A DNA stretch of 64,000 nucleotides, taken from contig JBCDDH010000006.1 in the NCBI GenBank assembly GCA_039180415.1, positions 1 to 64,000 on the forward strand, in the 5' to 3' direction. The notes under the pieces are model-generated. The model was not told the DNA's origin, ran no database searches, and was given only the letters and a program-made list of their open reading frames with translations. A program made the position numbers and the translations under genes. This stretch comes from CAZIXN01 sp039180415 (lineage in GTDB: Bacteria; Planctomycetota; Phycisphaerae; Phycisphaerales; Phycisphaeraceae). Position 1 is the stretch's first letter; every line of letters begins with the position of its first letter. Below are positions 16,022 to 24,305 of this stretch, one piece after another.

Positions 16022-16435
16022 GGAGAATCACTTTACCGAGGTGGGCCTAAACCACCAAGCAAAAGCGTACGTTTCGTCTGCCGCGGGCCAGACCGGGCGG
16101 GGATCGGAACACGATTTGAGGATTGGCTTCGTGCTCGCAGAACGGGGACCGCAACGCGACGGAAAATCAGAGATTTTCGCAATGACTCGGGCTCGCCATT
16201 CCCGTGCGAACGCGATACATTGCGATTCTCGGACGAGAAACGGCTGGCTTGAGTAGCGGCATAGGCCTGCTCGTCGGCACGCGAGAGAGAATTGCCCCAC
16301 CCACCCCGCGGAGCTCGCGACTTCACGTTGCGAGCTCCGTTTTCGTGTCGGTTTCACGATTCCCAAACTGGGGAGTGGACGGGAAGACCGCCGGCCGAAG
16401 GCGAGACATGGACCCAGGTGGCTTAGGCTTCGGCG
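16022..16435. other. 414-bp divergent intergenic region
   Basis: This lies between the pseudopilin gene (minus) and the amino-acid permease (plus), so it must contain both promoters. No coding frame with a credible start and codon pattern is visible on either strand. It holds a strong plus-strand terminator at 16309-16343, unexpected here because no plus-strand gene lies upstream of it. A short untranslated RNA ending at that hairpin is possible. Confidence 0.5.
16309..16343 (+). terminator. strong rho-independent terminator inside a divergent gap
   Basis: A perfect 10-bp stem, CGGAGCTCGC (16309-16318) with GCGAGCTCCG (16330-16339), is followed directly by TTTT. Orientation is plus strand by its T tract. 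No plus-strand gene ends here; it precedes the permease start by 93 nt, so it may act as an attenuator or end a small RNA. Confidence 0.7.
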
Positions 16436-17824
16436 ATGAATGCGACGCTGAAGCGCGAGTTGGGCGTGCCAGGGGCGGTGGCGCTGGGCTTGGGCTCGAT
16501 GGTGGGCACGGGCGTGTTCGTGGCGATCGGCCTGGGGGCGGGCGTGGCGGGCAGCGGCGTGCTGGTGGCGATCGTGCTGGCGGGCGGGTTGGCGTTTTGC
16601 AACGCGATGAGTTCGGCCCAACTCGCGGCGGCGCACCCGGTGGCCGGCGGGACGTATGAGTACGGGCACCGGTTCCTGACGCCCGCGCTGGGCGCGGTGG
16701 CGGGCGTGACGTTCCTGGTGGCCAAGTCGGCGTCGGCGGCGACGGCGGCGCTGGGGCTGTCGGCCTATGGGCTGAGCGTGTTGCCGGTGGATTTCGGTGG
16801 CGGCGGCGATTGGGTGCGGCATTTCGCGTTGGCCCGACTGGCGGTCGCGCTGTTGGTGTTGCTCGGCGGCATGGTGATCGTGCTCGAAGGCATTCGGCGA
16901 TCGACGCGGGTCAATACAGCGATCGTCGTTGTCACGCTCGTGTCGCTGCTGGTGTTCGTTGGTTCGGCGGCGGTCTACGGACCGAGCTACCACGAGCGCG
17001 TCGTTCCGGTCGGCACCGGATACGTGCCCGAAGGGACGGCGCTGACGGAAGACGCGGGTTGGCCGAGCTTGGACGCTCGGAGCGCGTGGCGGGAGCCGGG
17101 CGCGTTGTTGATGGCGACGGCGTTGATGTTCGTGGCTTACACCGGCTACGGACGCGTCGCGACCTGTGCGGAGGAGGTGCGTGAGCCGGCCCGGACGATC
17201 CCGCGAGCGGTCGTGGCGACGGTGGCGGTGACGCTGGTGCTGTATGTGGTGGTGGCGGCGGCGATGCTGTGGGCGGTTGGGCTGAGCCGGCTGCCGCGGC
17301 TTTCGTACGTGGGGTCGCCGTTATGGGCGATCGCGCGGGTGCTGGACGTGCCGGCTCCGCTGCGCGCGTTTATTGCGGTCGGCGCGATCACGGCGATGCT
17401 CGGCGTGTTGCTGAACCTCGTGCTTGGCCTGTCGCGGGTTGCGCTGGCGATGGGGCGGCGGCGGCACCTGCCGGGGGTATTCGCGAAGGTAGACGAGGCG
17501 GGGACGACGCCGGCACCGGCGGTGCTGTTGGTGACGGCGGTGATCGCCGGGCTGATCGTGCTGGGCTCGATCCGGCACGCCTGGTCGCTCTCGGCGGTGA
17601 CGGTGCTGATCTACTACGGCCTGACCAACGCGGCGGCGCTGCGGCTGCCGGCGGAGCACCGGCGGTACCCACGGGCCTTGGCGTGGGTTGGGCTGTTGGG
17701 GTGCTTCGGGTTGAGCCTGATGCTCGAGCCGGCGTATGTGTTGACGGGGTTCGGGTTCGTCGTGGCGGCGTTGGGGCTGCACGCGGCCACAAGCACGGCG
17801 CGAGCCTCGGCGTCGGCGACGTGA
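16436..17824 (+). CDS. APC-superfamily amino-acid permease
   Basis: A 462-residue inner-membrane transporter with about 12 hydrophobic segments. The first helix has the family's broken GLGSMVGTGVFVAIG motif that lines the substrate site. The EEVREPARTIPRAVV loop in the middle matches the conserved E-x-x-x-P region of cationic and neutral amino-acid permeases (APC, TC 2.A.3). Substrate cannot be deduced. The ATG at 16436 follows a weak AGG site. It is a single gene closed by a shared hairpin after its stop. Confidence 0.9.
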   Translation: MNATLKRELGVPGAVALGLGSMVGTGVFVAIGLGAGVAGSGVLVAIVLAGGLAFCNAMSSAQLAAAHPVAGGTYEYGHRFLTPALGAVAGVTFLVAKSASAATAALGLSAYGLSVLPVDFGGGGDWVRHFALARLAVALLVLLGGMVIVLEGIRRSTRVNTAIVVVTLVSLLVFVGSAAVYGPSYHERVVPVGTGYVPEGTALTEDAGWPSLDARSAWREPGALLMATALMFVAYTGYGRVATCAEEVREPARTIPRAVVATVAVTLVLYVVVAAAMLWAVGLSRLPRLSYVGSPLWAIARVLDVPAPLRAFIAVGAITAMLGVLLNLVLGLSRVALAMGRRRHLPGVFAKVDEAGTTPAPAVLLVTAVIAGLIVLGSIRHAWSLSAVTVLIYYGLTNAAALRLPAEHRRYPRALAWVGLLGCFGLSLMLEPAYVLTGFGFVVAALGLHAATSTARASASAT

Positions 17825-17852
17825 AAAACCCGCGTTCGGGGAACGCGGGCTT
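17824..17852. terminator. bidirectional intrinsic terminator
   Basis: A perfect 9-bp stem, CCCGCGTTC (17829-17837) with GAACGCGGG (17841-17849), has a GGG loop. It is flanked by AAAAA on the left and CTTCGTT on the right. It sits between the convergent permease and DUF4870 genes, with the better T tract on the minus strand. Confidence 0.75.
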
Positions 17853-17881
17853 CGTTGGGTCCGCTGGGTTTAATCCGCGGA

Positions 17882-18307
17882 TTATTTGATCAGCCGGATG
17901 GCGAAGGGGTACTTGTAGGCGACGCCTTCTTTTGCCTTGAGGGCGGCGACGATCCCCAGCACCAACGCGAGGATGAAGACCGGCAGATACAAGAACGACC
18001 CAAAGCCGCAAGTAATGATCGAGATGGGGATCAGCAGCAAGTAGCCGAAAAAGATCGTGAGTTGAAAGTTGACGGCTTCTTTGCCTTCCTGATCGATGAA
18101 CGGGTGGTCGTCCTTCTTGATGATCCAAATGATCAGAGCGCCGAGGACCGAGAGGATGGCGCCGAGCAGGTGGGCGAGCATGGCCATGTTCTTGGCGTCG
18201 TCTGTGATCTCCGCGGGCGGCGTGTCGTCGTCGGCGGGCTGAGGCGGCGGGGCCGGATCGGCGGGGGGCGGCGTGGGCTCGGACGGCGTTTCGTGCGTGT
18301 CGGACAT
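17882..18307 (-). CDS. DUF4870 (Tic20-like) membrane protein
   Basis: A 141-residue protein with a Pro-rich, acidic N-terminus of about 45 residues and a DUF4870 domain. The domain shows NMAMLAHLLGAILSVLGALI, the HPFIDQEGKEAVNFQLTIF signature and two further membrane spans ending in a basic tail. DUF4870 proteins resemble the Tic20 fold and have no established bacterial function. The frame opens four codons earlier, but AGGGAAATC before the ATG at 18307 makes that start better. It is convergent with the permease gene. Confidence 0.88.
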   Translation of the reverse strand: MSDTHETPSEPTPPPADPAPPPQPADDDTPPAEITDDAKNMAMLAHLLGAILSVLGALIIWIIKKDDHPFIDQEGKEAVNFQLTIFFGYLLLIPISIITCGFGSFLYLPVFILALVLGIVAALKAKEGVAYKYPFAIRLIK

Positions 18308-18421
18308 GATTTCCCTCATCGATAAAAGTGATCGCGGCAGACGCTACGCATCTTCTTACTCCCGACGTCGAGCGTCAACCGACTTGCGCGTCCTGTCATC
18401 CAACGACCGGTTCGGCAGGTT

Positions 18422-19474
18422 TCAGGACTCGGCCAGGCCGTAGGTCGCGGCGGCGTCGTTGATGAGATGGTTGGGGGGGGCGGTGCCGGCGATCGTGGTA
18501 GCGATCTTGCGGGCGTGCTCGTGGCAGTTTTCGATGAAGAGGGAAAAGCTGACCTGCGTGCCCGCGGCGGCGGTGCCGGCGACGAAGAGGTTCGGCACGT
18601 CGGTCATCATCGTGTCGGGGTCGACGCGCGGGGCGTGGTTTTCCCCTTCGAGCGTCACGCCGGCCGCGCGGAACAGCGACTTGTCCTGCTCGTAGCCGGT
18701 GAGCAGGAGCACGAAGTCGGCGAAGTGTTTGGCCTGGCGCTCGGGGTGGTCGACGCTTCGGAGGGTGACGCCGTCGGGCTCGATGGCAAAGGGGACGGTG
18801 CCGGGATGGAAATCGATCTGGCCGTGCTGGATCAGCGCTTGGATTTCGGGGAGCAGCCAGTACTTGATCGCGCGGTCGTCGAAGCGGTCCTGGCGGTAAC
18901 TGAGCGTGACGTCCGCGCCGGCGTGGTGGCAGCGGAGCGCGGCTTCGACGGCGGAGTTTTTGCCGCCGACGATCAGCAGGCGTTGGCCGACGTAGGGGTA
19001 CGGCTCGTCGAAGTAGTGCGAGACGTGGGGCAGGTCTTCGCCGGGGATCTCCAGCCGCCGGGGGTGGTGCATGTCGCCGATCGCGAGCACGACCCGTCGG
19101 GCCCGTATCACGCGGTGTGGGGTGTGGGCGTCGAAGCCGCCGTCGCCGCGGGGCCGGAGGTCGGTGACCTTGGTGTACCGGCGGACGGGCAGGTCGAACT
19201 GCCGGACGACGCCGTTGAGGTAGGCGAGGTACTGCTCGCGGGTGGCCTTCTCGCCGTTGGTCGGCAGCGACACGCCGGCGATGGCGATGCGGTCGGGCGA
19301 AGAGAAGTAACGCGTCTGCTTGGGGTAGTCGATGACGGTTTGCCCGACGTTGCCCGCGTCGAGATGCAAGTAGTCCACGCCCAGGTGCCGGAGGCAGACC
19401 GCCAGCTCGAGGCCGATCGGGCCGGCACCAATGAGAAGCGTGTCGGTGGCATCGGGCGGCGTCGCGTCGTTCAC
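18422..19474 (-). CDS. YpdA-like FAD-dependent disulfide reductase family protein
   Basis: A 350-residue flavoprotein. The N-terminal FAD-binding Rossmann motif is LLIGAGPIGLELA (residues 13-25). YPKQTRYFSSPDRIAIAGV is characteristic of the YpdA group, and LLIVGGKNSAVEAAL marks the NADPH-binding Rossmann fold. The redox-active CxxC of thioredoxin reductases is absent, as in YpdA, which reduces bacillithiol disulfide in Firmicutes. Whether this organism makes bacillithiol cannot be judged from the window, so the substrate is open. The start is GTG at 19474. The next gene upstream on the same strand is 23 nt away. Confidence 0.75.
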   Translation of the reverse strand: MNDATPPDATDTLLIGAGPIGLELAVCLRHLGVDYLHLDAGNVGQTVIDYPKQTRYFSSPDRIAIAGVSLPTNGEKATREQYLAYLNGVVRQFDLPVRRYTKVTDLRPRGDGGFDAHTPHRVIRARRVVLAIGDMHHPRRLEIPGEDLPHVSHYFDEPYPYVGQRLLIVGGKNSAVEAALRCHHAGADVTLSYRQDRFDDRAIKYWLLPEIQALIQHGQIDFHPGTVPFAIEPDGVTLRSVDHPERQAKHFADFVLLLTGYEQDKSLFRAAGVTLEGENHAPRVDPDTMMTDVPNLFVAGTAAAGTQVSFSLFIENCHEHARKIATTIAGTAPPNHLINDAAATYGLAES

Positions 19475-19497
19475 GCCCCGAGTCTAAGCGGGGCGGA

Positions 19498-20118
19498 TCA
19501 GGCGGCTTGGCGGAAGCCGAACCACTTTGCGAAGACGTTGGCTCGCTTGCGCTGCGGGCGGTACGCCGCGTCGGGGAACTTCAGCGACGGGGTGGCTTGG
19601 TCTGCGGTGAGCCCGATCGCGTCGACGTCGTCGAGGTCGAGTTCGCGCTGGATGCTCGGCTGGTCGCGGGGATCGAATTCGTGGTCGGCGGGTCGGTTCT
19701 GGGCTTGGGTCGCCGCTTCGGACCGGGCGGCTTCTTCGTCGCGGCGTTGCTCGTCGGCGGCGGCTTCCCAGGCTTCGATCTCTTCGGCGACCATCCGCCG
19801 CAGCCGGGCGACGTGCAGGCGGAAACGACGGAGTTCGGCCCGGCTGACGATCTCGAGCCGGTGGGCGAGCAGGGCGGTGCTCAGCAATTCGCGGAAGGCC
19901 GCTTCGCACTTGTGCAGCTCGGCGAGGGCGGGTTCGGGGGATTCGGACGCGTCGGCGTGGGCGGCGATGGTCGCGGGGGCGTCGGCGAGTTTTTTGAGCG
20001 CGGCGCCCAGGCCCGACTTTTCGTCCGCGGGGAAGCGGGCGGCGACGCGGTGGGCGTCGGTGGCTAGCCGCAGGGCGGCTTTCCAGAGCGGCAGGGTTTC
20101 GAAGGCTTCGCGGGCCAT
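19498..20118 (-). CDS. four-helix-bundle (23S rRNA IVP-like) protein with C-terminal extension
   Basis: A 206-residue protein. The first 120 residues follow the pattern of the four-helix-bundle family first seen in 23S rRNA intervening sequences: a leading aromatic-LPLWKAAL helix, then FPADEKSGLGAALKKLADAP, and two more amphipathic helices. Free-standing members are scattered in bacteria, with a relative (Avd) serving diversity-generating retroelements, but no reverse transcriptase or rRNA is nearby. The extra 80 residues are charged and end in a basic patch (YRPQRKRANVFAKWF), which might bind nucleic acid; that is inference. It lies in a minus-strand row with YpdA (23 nt) and the retropepsin gene (7 nt). 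Confidence 0.6.
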   Translation of the reverse strand: MAREAFETLPLWKAALRLATDAHRVAARFPADEKSGLGAALKKLADAPATIAAHADASESPEPALAELHKCEAAFRELLSTALLAHRLEIVSRAELRRFRLHVARLRRMVAEEIEAWEAAADEQRRDEEAARSEAATQAQNRPADHEFDPRDQPSIQRELDLDDVDAIGLTADQATPSLKFPDAAYRPQRKRANVFAKWFGFRQAA

Positions 20119-20125
20119 GCCCTGT

Positions 20126-21193
20126 TCATCGGCCGGACGCGAGCGGTTCGTCGGGCGAGCCGAGATATCGGGCGTAGAGCCAGTTGCGGCGGGCGTCGAA
20201 GGTCAGCTCGAAGTGGGCAAGGACCGCCATGCCCAGCCGTCCCTGCGGCAGGCCGTCCGCCGAGTCGATCGCGTCGGGCATCGGCTCGAACGCCACGGGC
20301 AAGTTCCGCAACTCCAGGTCGAACACCCGCGTGCTGCGGGCCCAGGTGTTCGTGCTCCGCAGCGACCCGCCCACGCCCCGCGAAACGCCGGTCCCGCTCA
20401 CCGGGACCGCCGCGATGCCCGGCGACGCCCGCAGGACCCCGATCGGCACGGACATCGCCGTGTTCATGCCGGTGTCCAGGATCAGCCGGATCGGCACCGG
20501 CGTGCCGTTCTCGTCCTTGAGCGCCGCGTCCACCACCGGCAGGCCGTGGAACCGACGCAGCCGCACCCGCGTCACGCTCGGGTTGTTCAGGTCCGGCGGG
20601 CGGAAGTCTTCGGGCCGATGCAGCGTCAGCGTGTTGGCTCGCGCATTGAACGTGAACGGCACCGCCATAAGCGTTCGGAAGCAGACGATCCCTGAGTGCA
20701 CCAACCCGCTCGGGCCGCCGAGGCCTCGCAGGTTCATCGCGATCATCCGGGCGCCCGCCGTTTCCAGCACGAACGGCGTCTCGGGGTGCGCGTCCGCCCG
20801 CAGCCCGATCGCCTCGGCCTGCCGGAACCGCGTCTGCTTCTGCCCCGCGATCCCCGTCGTCGTCCCGCCGCCCACGTCCGGGAGCCCCAGCCCGTTCGCC
20901 CGGCCCGTGTCGATCACCGGCCGGTTCGCGCCCGTGTCCAACAGGAACCGGCCCGTCGGCCGCCCGTTGATCGTCACGTCCACCTGCCGGTACGGCCCGG
21001 CCCGGTACAGCGGCACGACCAAGTCACCCGGCCAATCCTGCGGCGCGTCCAACGCGTACCGCACGGCCGGTGTCGTCGGCGCCGGGGTTGCCCCGCGCGT
21101 CGCAGCGCATCCGACCAACGCTGCGGACGCCACGACGGCTACGACCAGCCCAACCCCCGCCGCCCATCGCCGCCGATGCTTCACGTTTTGCAT
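20126..21193 (-). CDS. retropepsin-like aspartyl protease, lipoprotein
   Basis: A 355-residue exported protein. The N-terminus is basic (KHRRR), then hydrophobic, ending in a lipobox ALVGC with C29 as the lipidated residue, so it is probably membrane-anchored facing the periplasm. Two retropepsin signatures occur in one chain: FLLDTGANRPVI with D85 and LILDTGMNTAMSV with D239, so the two aspartates could form one active site. Substrate is unknown; related bacterial proteins trim periplasmic or secreted targets. It is divergent from the TIGR01777 gene, with 61 bases between. Confidence 0.8.
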   Translation of the reverse strand: MQNVKHRRRWAAGVGLVVAVVASAALVGCAATRGATPAPTTPAVRYALDAPQDWPGDLVVPLYRAGPYRQVDVTINGRPTGRFLLDTGANRPVIDTGRANGLGLPDVGGGTTTGIAGQKQTRFRQAEAIGLRADAHPETPFVLETAGARMIAMNLRGLGGPSGLVHSGIVCFRTLMAVPFTFNARANTLTLHRPEDFRPPDLNNPSVTRVRLRRFHGLPVVDAALKDENGTPVPIRLILDTGMNTAMSVPIGVLRASPGIAAVPVSGTGVSRGVGGSLRSTNTWARSTRVFDLELRNLPVAFEPMPDAIDSADGLPQGRLGMAVLAHFELTFDARRNWLYARYLGSPDEPLASGR

Positions 21194-21254
21194 CCCGCCA
21201 ACCTACCACGGCTTGTGTCACCCCCAAGCCCCTCCGCCGCTTTACGATGCCGTC

Positions 21255-22673
21255 ATGCCCGGCAAGACCTTCACCCTCAAGACGCCCCTCGACGCCTCGC
21301 CCCAAACCGTTTGGGACTGGCACCTACGCGACGGCGCCCTGCCTCGCCTCACCCCGCCGTGGGAACACGCCCGGCTCCTGAAGTACGAAGGCCTCCAAAA
21401 CGGCCAGAAGGTTGTGCTCGAAGTCAAGGCTCCATGGAAGCGTAAGTGGGTCGCCGTCCACCGCGACTACATCGACGGCCTCCAGTTCCGAGACATCCAG
21501 GAGCAAGGCCCGTTCGCTAAGTGGGAGCACACCCATCGCGTCGAGCCCGATTCCACGACCGCCGGCAAGACCTGCGTCATGCACGACCACGTTCAGTACC
21601 AGATGCCCTTCTGGTTGCTGGGCGAGATCGCCCACGTCGCGTTCGGACGCGACAAGATCGAGCAGATGTTCGCCTATCGGCACGACGTGCTGAAGCGCGA
21701 CCTGGCCGAGCATCAAGCGGCGGCCGAATTTACGGGCGGCCGCCCGCTCACCGTCGCGATCACCGGCGCCTCCGGCTTGATCGGCTCGGACCTCTCGGCC
21801 TTCCTCACCACCGGCGGCCACGGCGTCCGGCCGATCAAGCGCTTCGGCTCGGGCGGCAAGAAGGACGGCATCGGCTTCCAGGCGAACCCGCTCGCCGGCT
21901 CCGACGCCGTGGTCCACCTGGCCGGCGAACCGATCGCCCAGAAGTGGACTCCCGGTGCCAAGCGCCGCATCTACGAGAGCCGCGTCCAGGGCACCCGCCA
22001 ACTCTGCGAAGCGCTCGCCGGACTCGAACGCAAACCCAAGGTGCTCGTCGTCGCGTCGGGCGTGAGCGTCTACGGCGACCGCGGCGACGAACTGCTCGCC
22101 GAACACGACGCGCCCCGCATGGACCCGAAGCAGTCTTGGAAGGAAGGCGAAAAAGAACACGGCTTCCTCGCCAAGGTCGCCCACGATTGGGAGGCCGCCG
22201 CCAAGCCCGCCGCCGCCGCGGGCATCCGGGTGGTCCACGCCCGCTTCGGCGTCGTCCTGCACCCGCGGGGCGGGGCCCTGGAAAAGATGCTCACGCCGTT
22301 TTCTTTCGGGGCCGGCGGCAAGGTCGGCAACGGCAAGCAGTGGTGGAGCTGGATCGGCATCCACGACGCCGTGTCCGTCCTGCACCGCGCGATTGTGGAC
22401 GAGACGATCGTTGGCCCGATCAATGCCTGCACCCCGCAGCCCGTGACCAACGCGCAATTCGCCAAGGTGCTCGGCCGAACGCTCGGCCGCCCGACGCTGC
22501 TGCCGATCCCGAAATTCGCGGTCAAGCTCGCGTTCGGCCAGATGGGGCAAGAGGCGCTGCTGGGCAGCCAGCGCATCGACCCGACGCAACTCCGTCGGGC
22601 CGGCTTCACGTATCGCCACGAAGACCTCGGCGCGTGCCTCCGCGCGGTCCTCGGCAAACGTGGTGACGTTTAG
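21255..22673 (+). CDS. SRPBCC domain fused to TIGR01777-family epimerase
   Basis: A 472-residue two-domain protein. Residues 1-155 form an SRPBCC/START-like hydrophobic-ligand fold (LKTPLDASPQTVWDW, then the FAKWEHTHRVEP and VQYQMPFWLLGEIAH strands and helix). Residues 164-465 are a short-chain dehydrogenase-like domain of the TIGR01777 family: GASGLIG at 171-177 binds NAD(P), followed by HLAGEPIAQKW and SGVSVYGD. This fusion is common in bacteria and plants, and its substrate is not known. The frame is open upstream, but the ATG at 21255 begins exactly where homology to the SRPBCC fold begins. Confidence 0.88.
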   Translation: MPGKTFTLKTPLDASPQTVWDWHLRDGALPRLTPPWEHARLLKYEGLQNGQKVVLEVKAPWKRKWVAVHRDYIDGLQFRDIQEQGPFAKWEHTHRVEPDSTTAGKTCVMHDHVQYQMPFWLLGEIAHVAFGRDKIEQMFAYRHDVLKRDLAEHQAAAEFTGGRPLTVAITGASGLIGSDLSAFLTTGGHGVRPIKRFGSGGKKDGIGFQANPLAGSDAVVHLAGEPIAQKWTPGAKRRIYESRVQGTRQLCEALAGLERKPKVLVVASGVSVYGDRGDELLAEHDAPRMDPKQSWKEGEKEHGFLAKVAHDWEAAAKPAAAAGIRVVHARFGVVLHPRGGALEKMLTPFSFGAGGKVGNGKQWWSWIGIHDAVSVLHRAIVDETIVGPINACTPQPVTNAQFAKVLGRTLGRPTLLPIPKFAVKLAFGQMGQEALLGSQRIDPTQLRRAGFTYRHEDLGACLRAVLGKRGDV

Positions 22674-22690
22674 GTTTGAAGCACGTAACG

Positions 22691-22709
22691 CGCAGGCCGT
22701 TGGCCTGCG
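22691..22709. repeat. REP-like palindrome after the TIGR01777 gene
   Basis: CGCAGGCC (22691-22698) and GGCCTGCG (22702-22709) form a perfect 8-bp hairpin with a GTT loop. The nearest T run is 10 nt away, so it is a poor terminator. It looks like a dispersed palindromic unit, but I found no second copy in this window. Confidence 0.4.
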
Positions 22710-22769
22710 GCTACGGGGTTTTGTGGTTGCAGCCCAACGGGTCGCGCGTCCCCGCCTACGCTTGGCGCC

Positions 22770-23258
22770 ATGGCGTCCGGAGACCCCCGCCAACCCGTCT
22801 TCCCCCGCTGGATGACCGCTGTCCTCTTGCTCGCCGCCGCGTACAACGTGCTGTGGGGCGCGTGGGTCGTGCTGTTCCCCAACCACTTCTTCGACCTGGT
22901 GGGCATGGACCGGCCGAGCCATCCGTCCATCTGGCAATGCGTGGGCATGATCGTTGGGGTCTACGGCCTGGGCTACGCCATCGCCGCGTTCAACCCGCTG
23001 GTCCATTGGCCGATCGTGTTAGTGGGTTTCCTCGGCAAGGTCTTCGGCCCGATCGGCTACGTGGACGGCGCGTTCATCCGCCGGAATCTGGACCCCGCTT
23101 TCGGCTGGACCATCCCGACCAACGATCTGATCTGGTGGGTGCCGTTTTTCCTGATCCTGCTCGCGGCGTACCGGCACCACCGCCCCCGCCGACGGGCCGG
23201 GAGCGCCGCCGATCTCTCTCGCACGCACGGGACGACCTCGCCGAGCCCGACGACGTGA
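22770..23258 (+). CDS. small four-span membrane protein
   Basis: A 162-residue inner-membrane protein with four hydrophobic segments (about residues 15-36, 55-75, 80-100 and 120-140), a conserved-looking IWQCVGMIVGVYGLGYAI stretch, and an Arg-rich tail of 30 residues. I recognise no named family. Its TGA stop overlaps a GTG that begins the SRPBCC gene (GTGA), so the two are probably made together. Confidence 0.75.
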   Translation: MASGDPRQPVFPRWMTAVLLLAAAYNVLWGAWVVLFPNHFFDLVGMDRPSHPSIWQCVGMIVGVYGLGYAIAAFNPLVHWPIVLVGFLGKVFGPIGYVDGAFIRRNLDPAFGWTIPTNDLIWWVPFFLILLAAYRHHRPRRRAGSAADLSRTHGTTSPSPTT

Positions 23259-23815
23259 CTCCAACTCCCGACCTACCGATGCCCGACTCGATCGCGTTCC
23301 GCCGCGACGGCAAAGACTTCGTATGCGAAGCCCGGCAGTGGCTGCCGCGCGATCCCGAGACGCTGTTCCGCTTCTTCGGCGACTGCCGGCACATGAACTT
23401 CGTGCTCCCTCCGTTCATCCGCTTCGAGGTCCTCGGCGACACGCCCCCGCTCGCCGAGGGGGTGATCTACGACTACCGGCTCAAGCTGCACGGCTTCCCG
23501 TTGCGTTGGACCACGCGCATCGGAGAGGTTCACGCGCCGCGGTGGTTCGAAGACGCGCAAGCCCGCGGGCCGTACGCGTCGTTCACGCACCGCCACGACT
23601 TCGAACCGATGCGAGGCGGCACGCTCACCCGAGACCGCATCACGTACCGCCCGCCCGGCGGCCCGCTCGCGTCGCTTGTCGATCGGGTGGTGATCCGACG
23701 CGACCTCCGCAAGCTCTTCGAGCACCGCCACGCCGCGCTGCGGAGCCTGTATGAAGGCGACGCGGACCCGATCGAGTTGCTCCACCAGGTTCCGCCGCTC
23801 GGCCTGGTCGCTTAA
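23255..23815 (+). CDS. SRPBCC (ligand-binding fold) protein
   Basis: About 178-186 residues, depending on start: GTG at 23255, which overlaps the previous stop, or ATG at 23279. Homology begins near the second (MPDSIAFRRDG). Features typical of the coenzyme Q-binding/START-like fold are EARQWLPRDPETLFRFFGDC, the LPPFIRFEVLGDTPP strand pair, and the C-terminal helix DRVVIRRDLRKLFEHRHAAL. Related cytoplasmic proteins bind hydrophobic ligands; ligand unknown. It lies between two membrane-protein genes, all on the same strand. Confidence 0.8.
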   Translation: MTPTPDLPMPDSIAFRRDGKDFVCEARQWLPRDPETLFRFFGDCRHMNFVLPPFIRFEVLGDTPPLAEGVIYDYRLKLHGFPLRWTTRIGEVHAPRWFEDAQARGPYASFTHRHDFEPMRGGTLTRDRITYRPPGGPLASLVDRVVIRRDLRKLFEHRHAALRSLYEGDADPIELLHQVPPLGLVA

Positions 23816-23837
23816 GCGATCAGGCCCGATCCACGTG

Positions 23838-24305
23838 ATGCTCACTCCGCTCGTCATCTTGATCCACGCCGCCGCTACCTGGGCGATGGTCGGGCTGATC
23901 TGGTTCGTTCAAATCGTGCACTACCCGCTGTTCGCATCCGTGACGCCGGGTGATGCGTTGGCGTTCGCGGCCTACGAGAAGCGGCACACGACGTTGACGG
24001 GCTTTGTCGTCGCGCCGCTGATGTTCGCCGAATTGTTCGCGACGATCGGGTTGCTGTTGCTCACGCCCTCGGGCGTGTCGCGGTGGCTGCTGTGGGCCGG
24101 GGCGGCGACGGTGGCGGTCAACTGGGGCTCGACGTGGCTGCTGCAGGTCCCGCAGCACGCGAAGCTCGCCGAGGGCTTCGACCCGGCTGCGCACGCCACG
24201 CTCGTGAACACCAATTGGATCCGTACGGTTGCGTGGACCACGCACGGCCTGATCGCCGCGGCGATCGTGTGGCAGTGGTCGAATCGTCCTACGCTCGAAG
24301 CGTGA
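23838..24305 (+). CDS. four-span membrane protein
   Basis: A 155-residue protein with four hydrophobic helices: LVILIHAAATWAMVGLIWFV, then VVAPLMFAELFATIGLLLL, a third around WLLWAGAATVAVNW and a last near TTHGLIAAAIVWQW. The first helix contains the motif WFVQIVHYPLF, and a charged YEKRHT precedes the second helix. I do not recognise a named family with confidence. ATG at 23838 (or GTG at 23835). Its TGA overlaps the GTG start of the exonuclease gene, tying a membrane protein to the DNA-repair set. Confidence 0.7.
   Translation: MLTPLVILIHAAATWAMVGLIWFVQIVHYPLFASVTPGDALAFAAYEKRHTTLTGFVVAPLMFAELFATIGLLLLTPSGVSRWLLWAGAATVAVNWGSTWLLQVPQHAKLAEGFDPAAHATLVNTNWIRTVAWTTHGLIAAAIVWQWSNRPTLEA

Noticed and set aside
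16028..16993. Minus-strand frames in the divergent gap before the permease
   Set aside because: Arg/His/Gln-rich translation without start context; the portion beyond 16436 is antisense to the permease.
18467..20695. 742-codon plus-strand frame spanning three minus-strand genes
   Set aside because: It runs across YpdA, the four-helix protein and the retropepsin gene without any recognisable domain.
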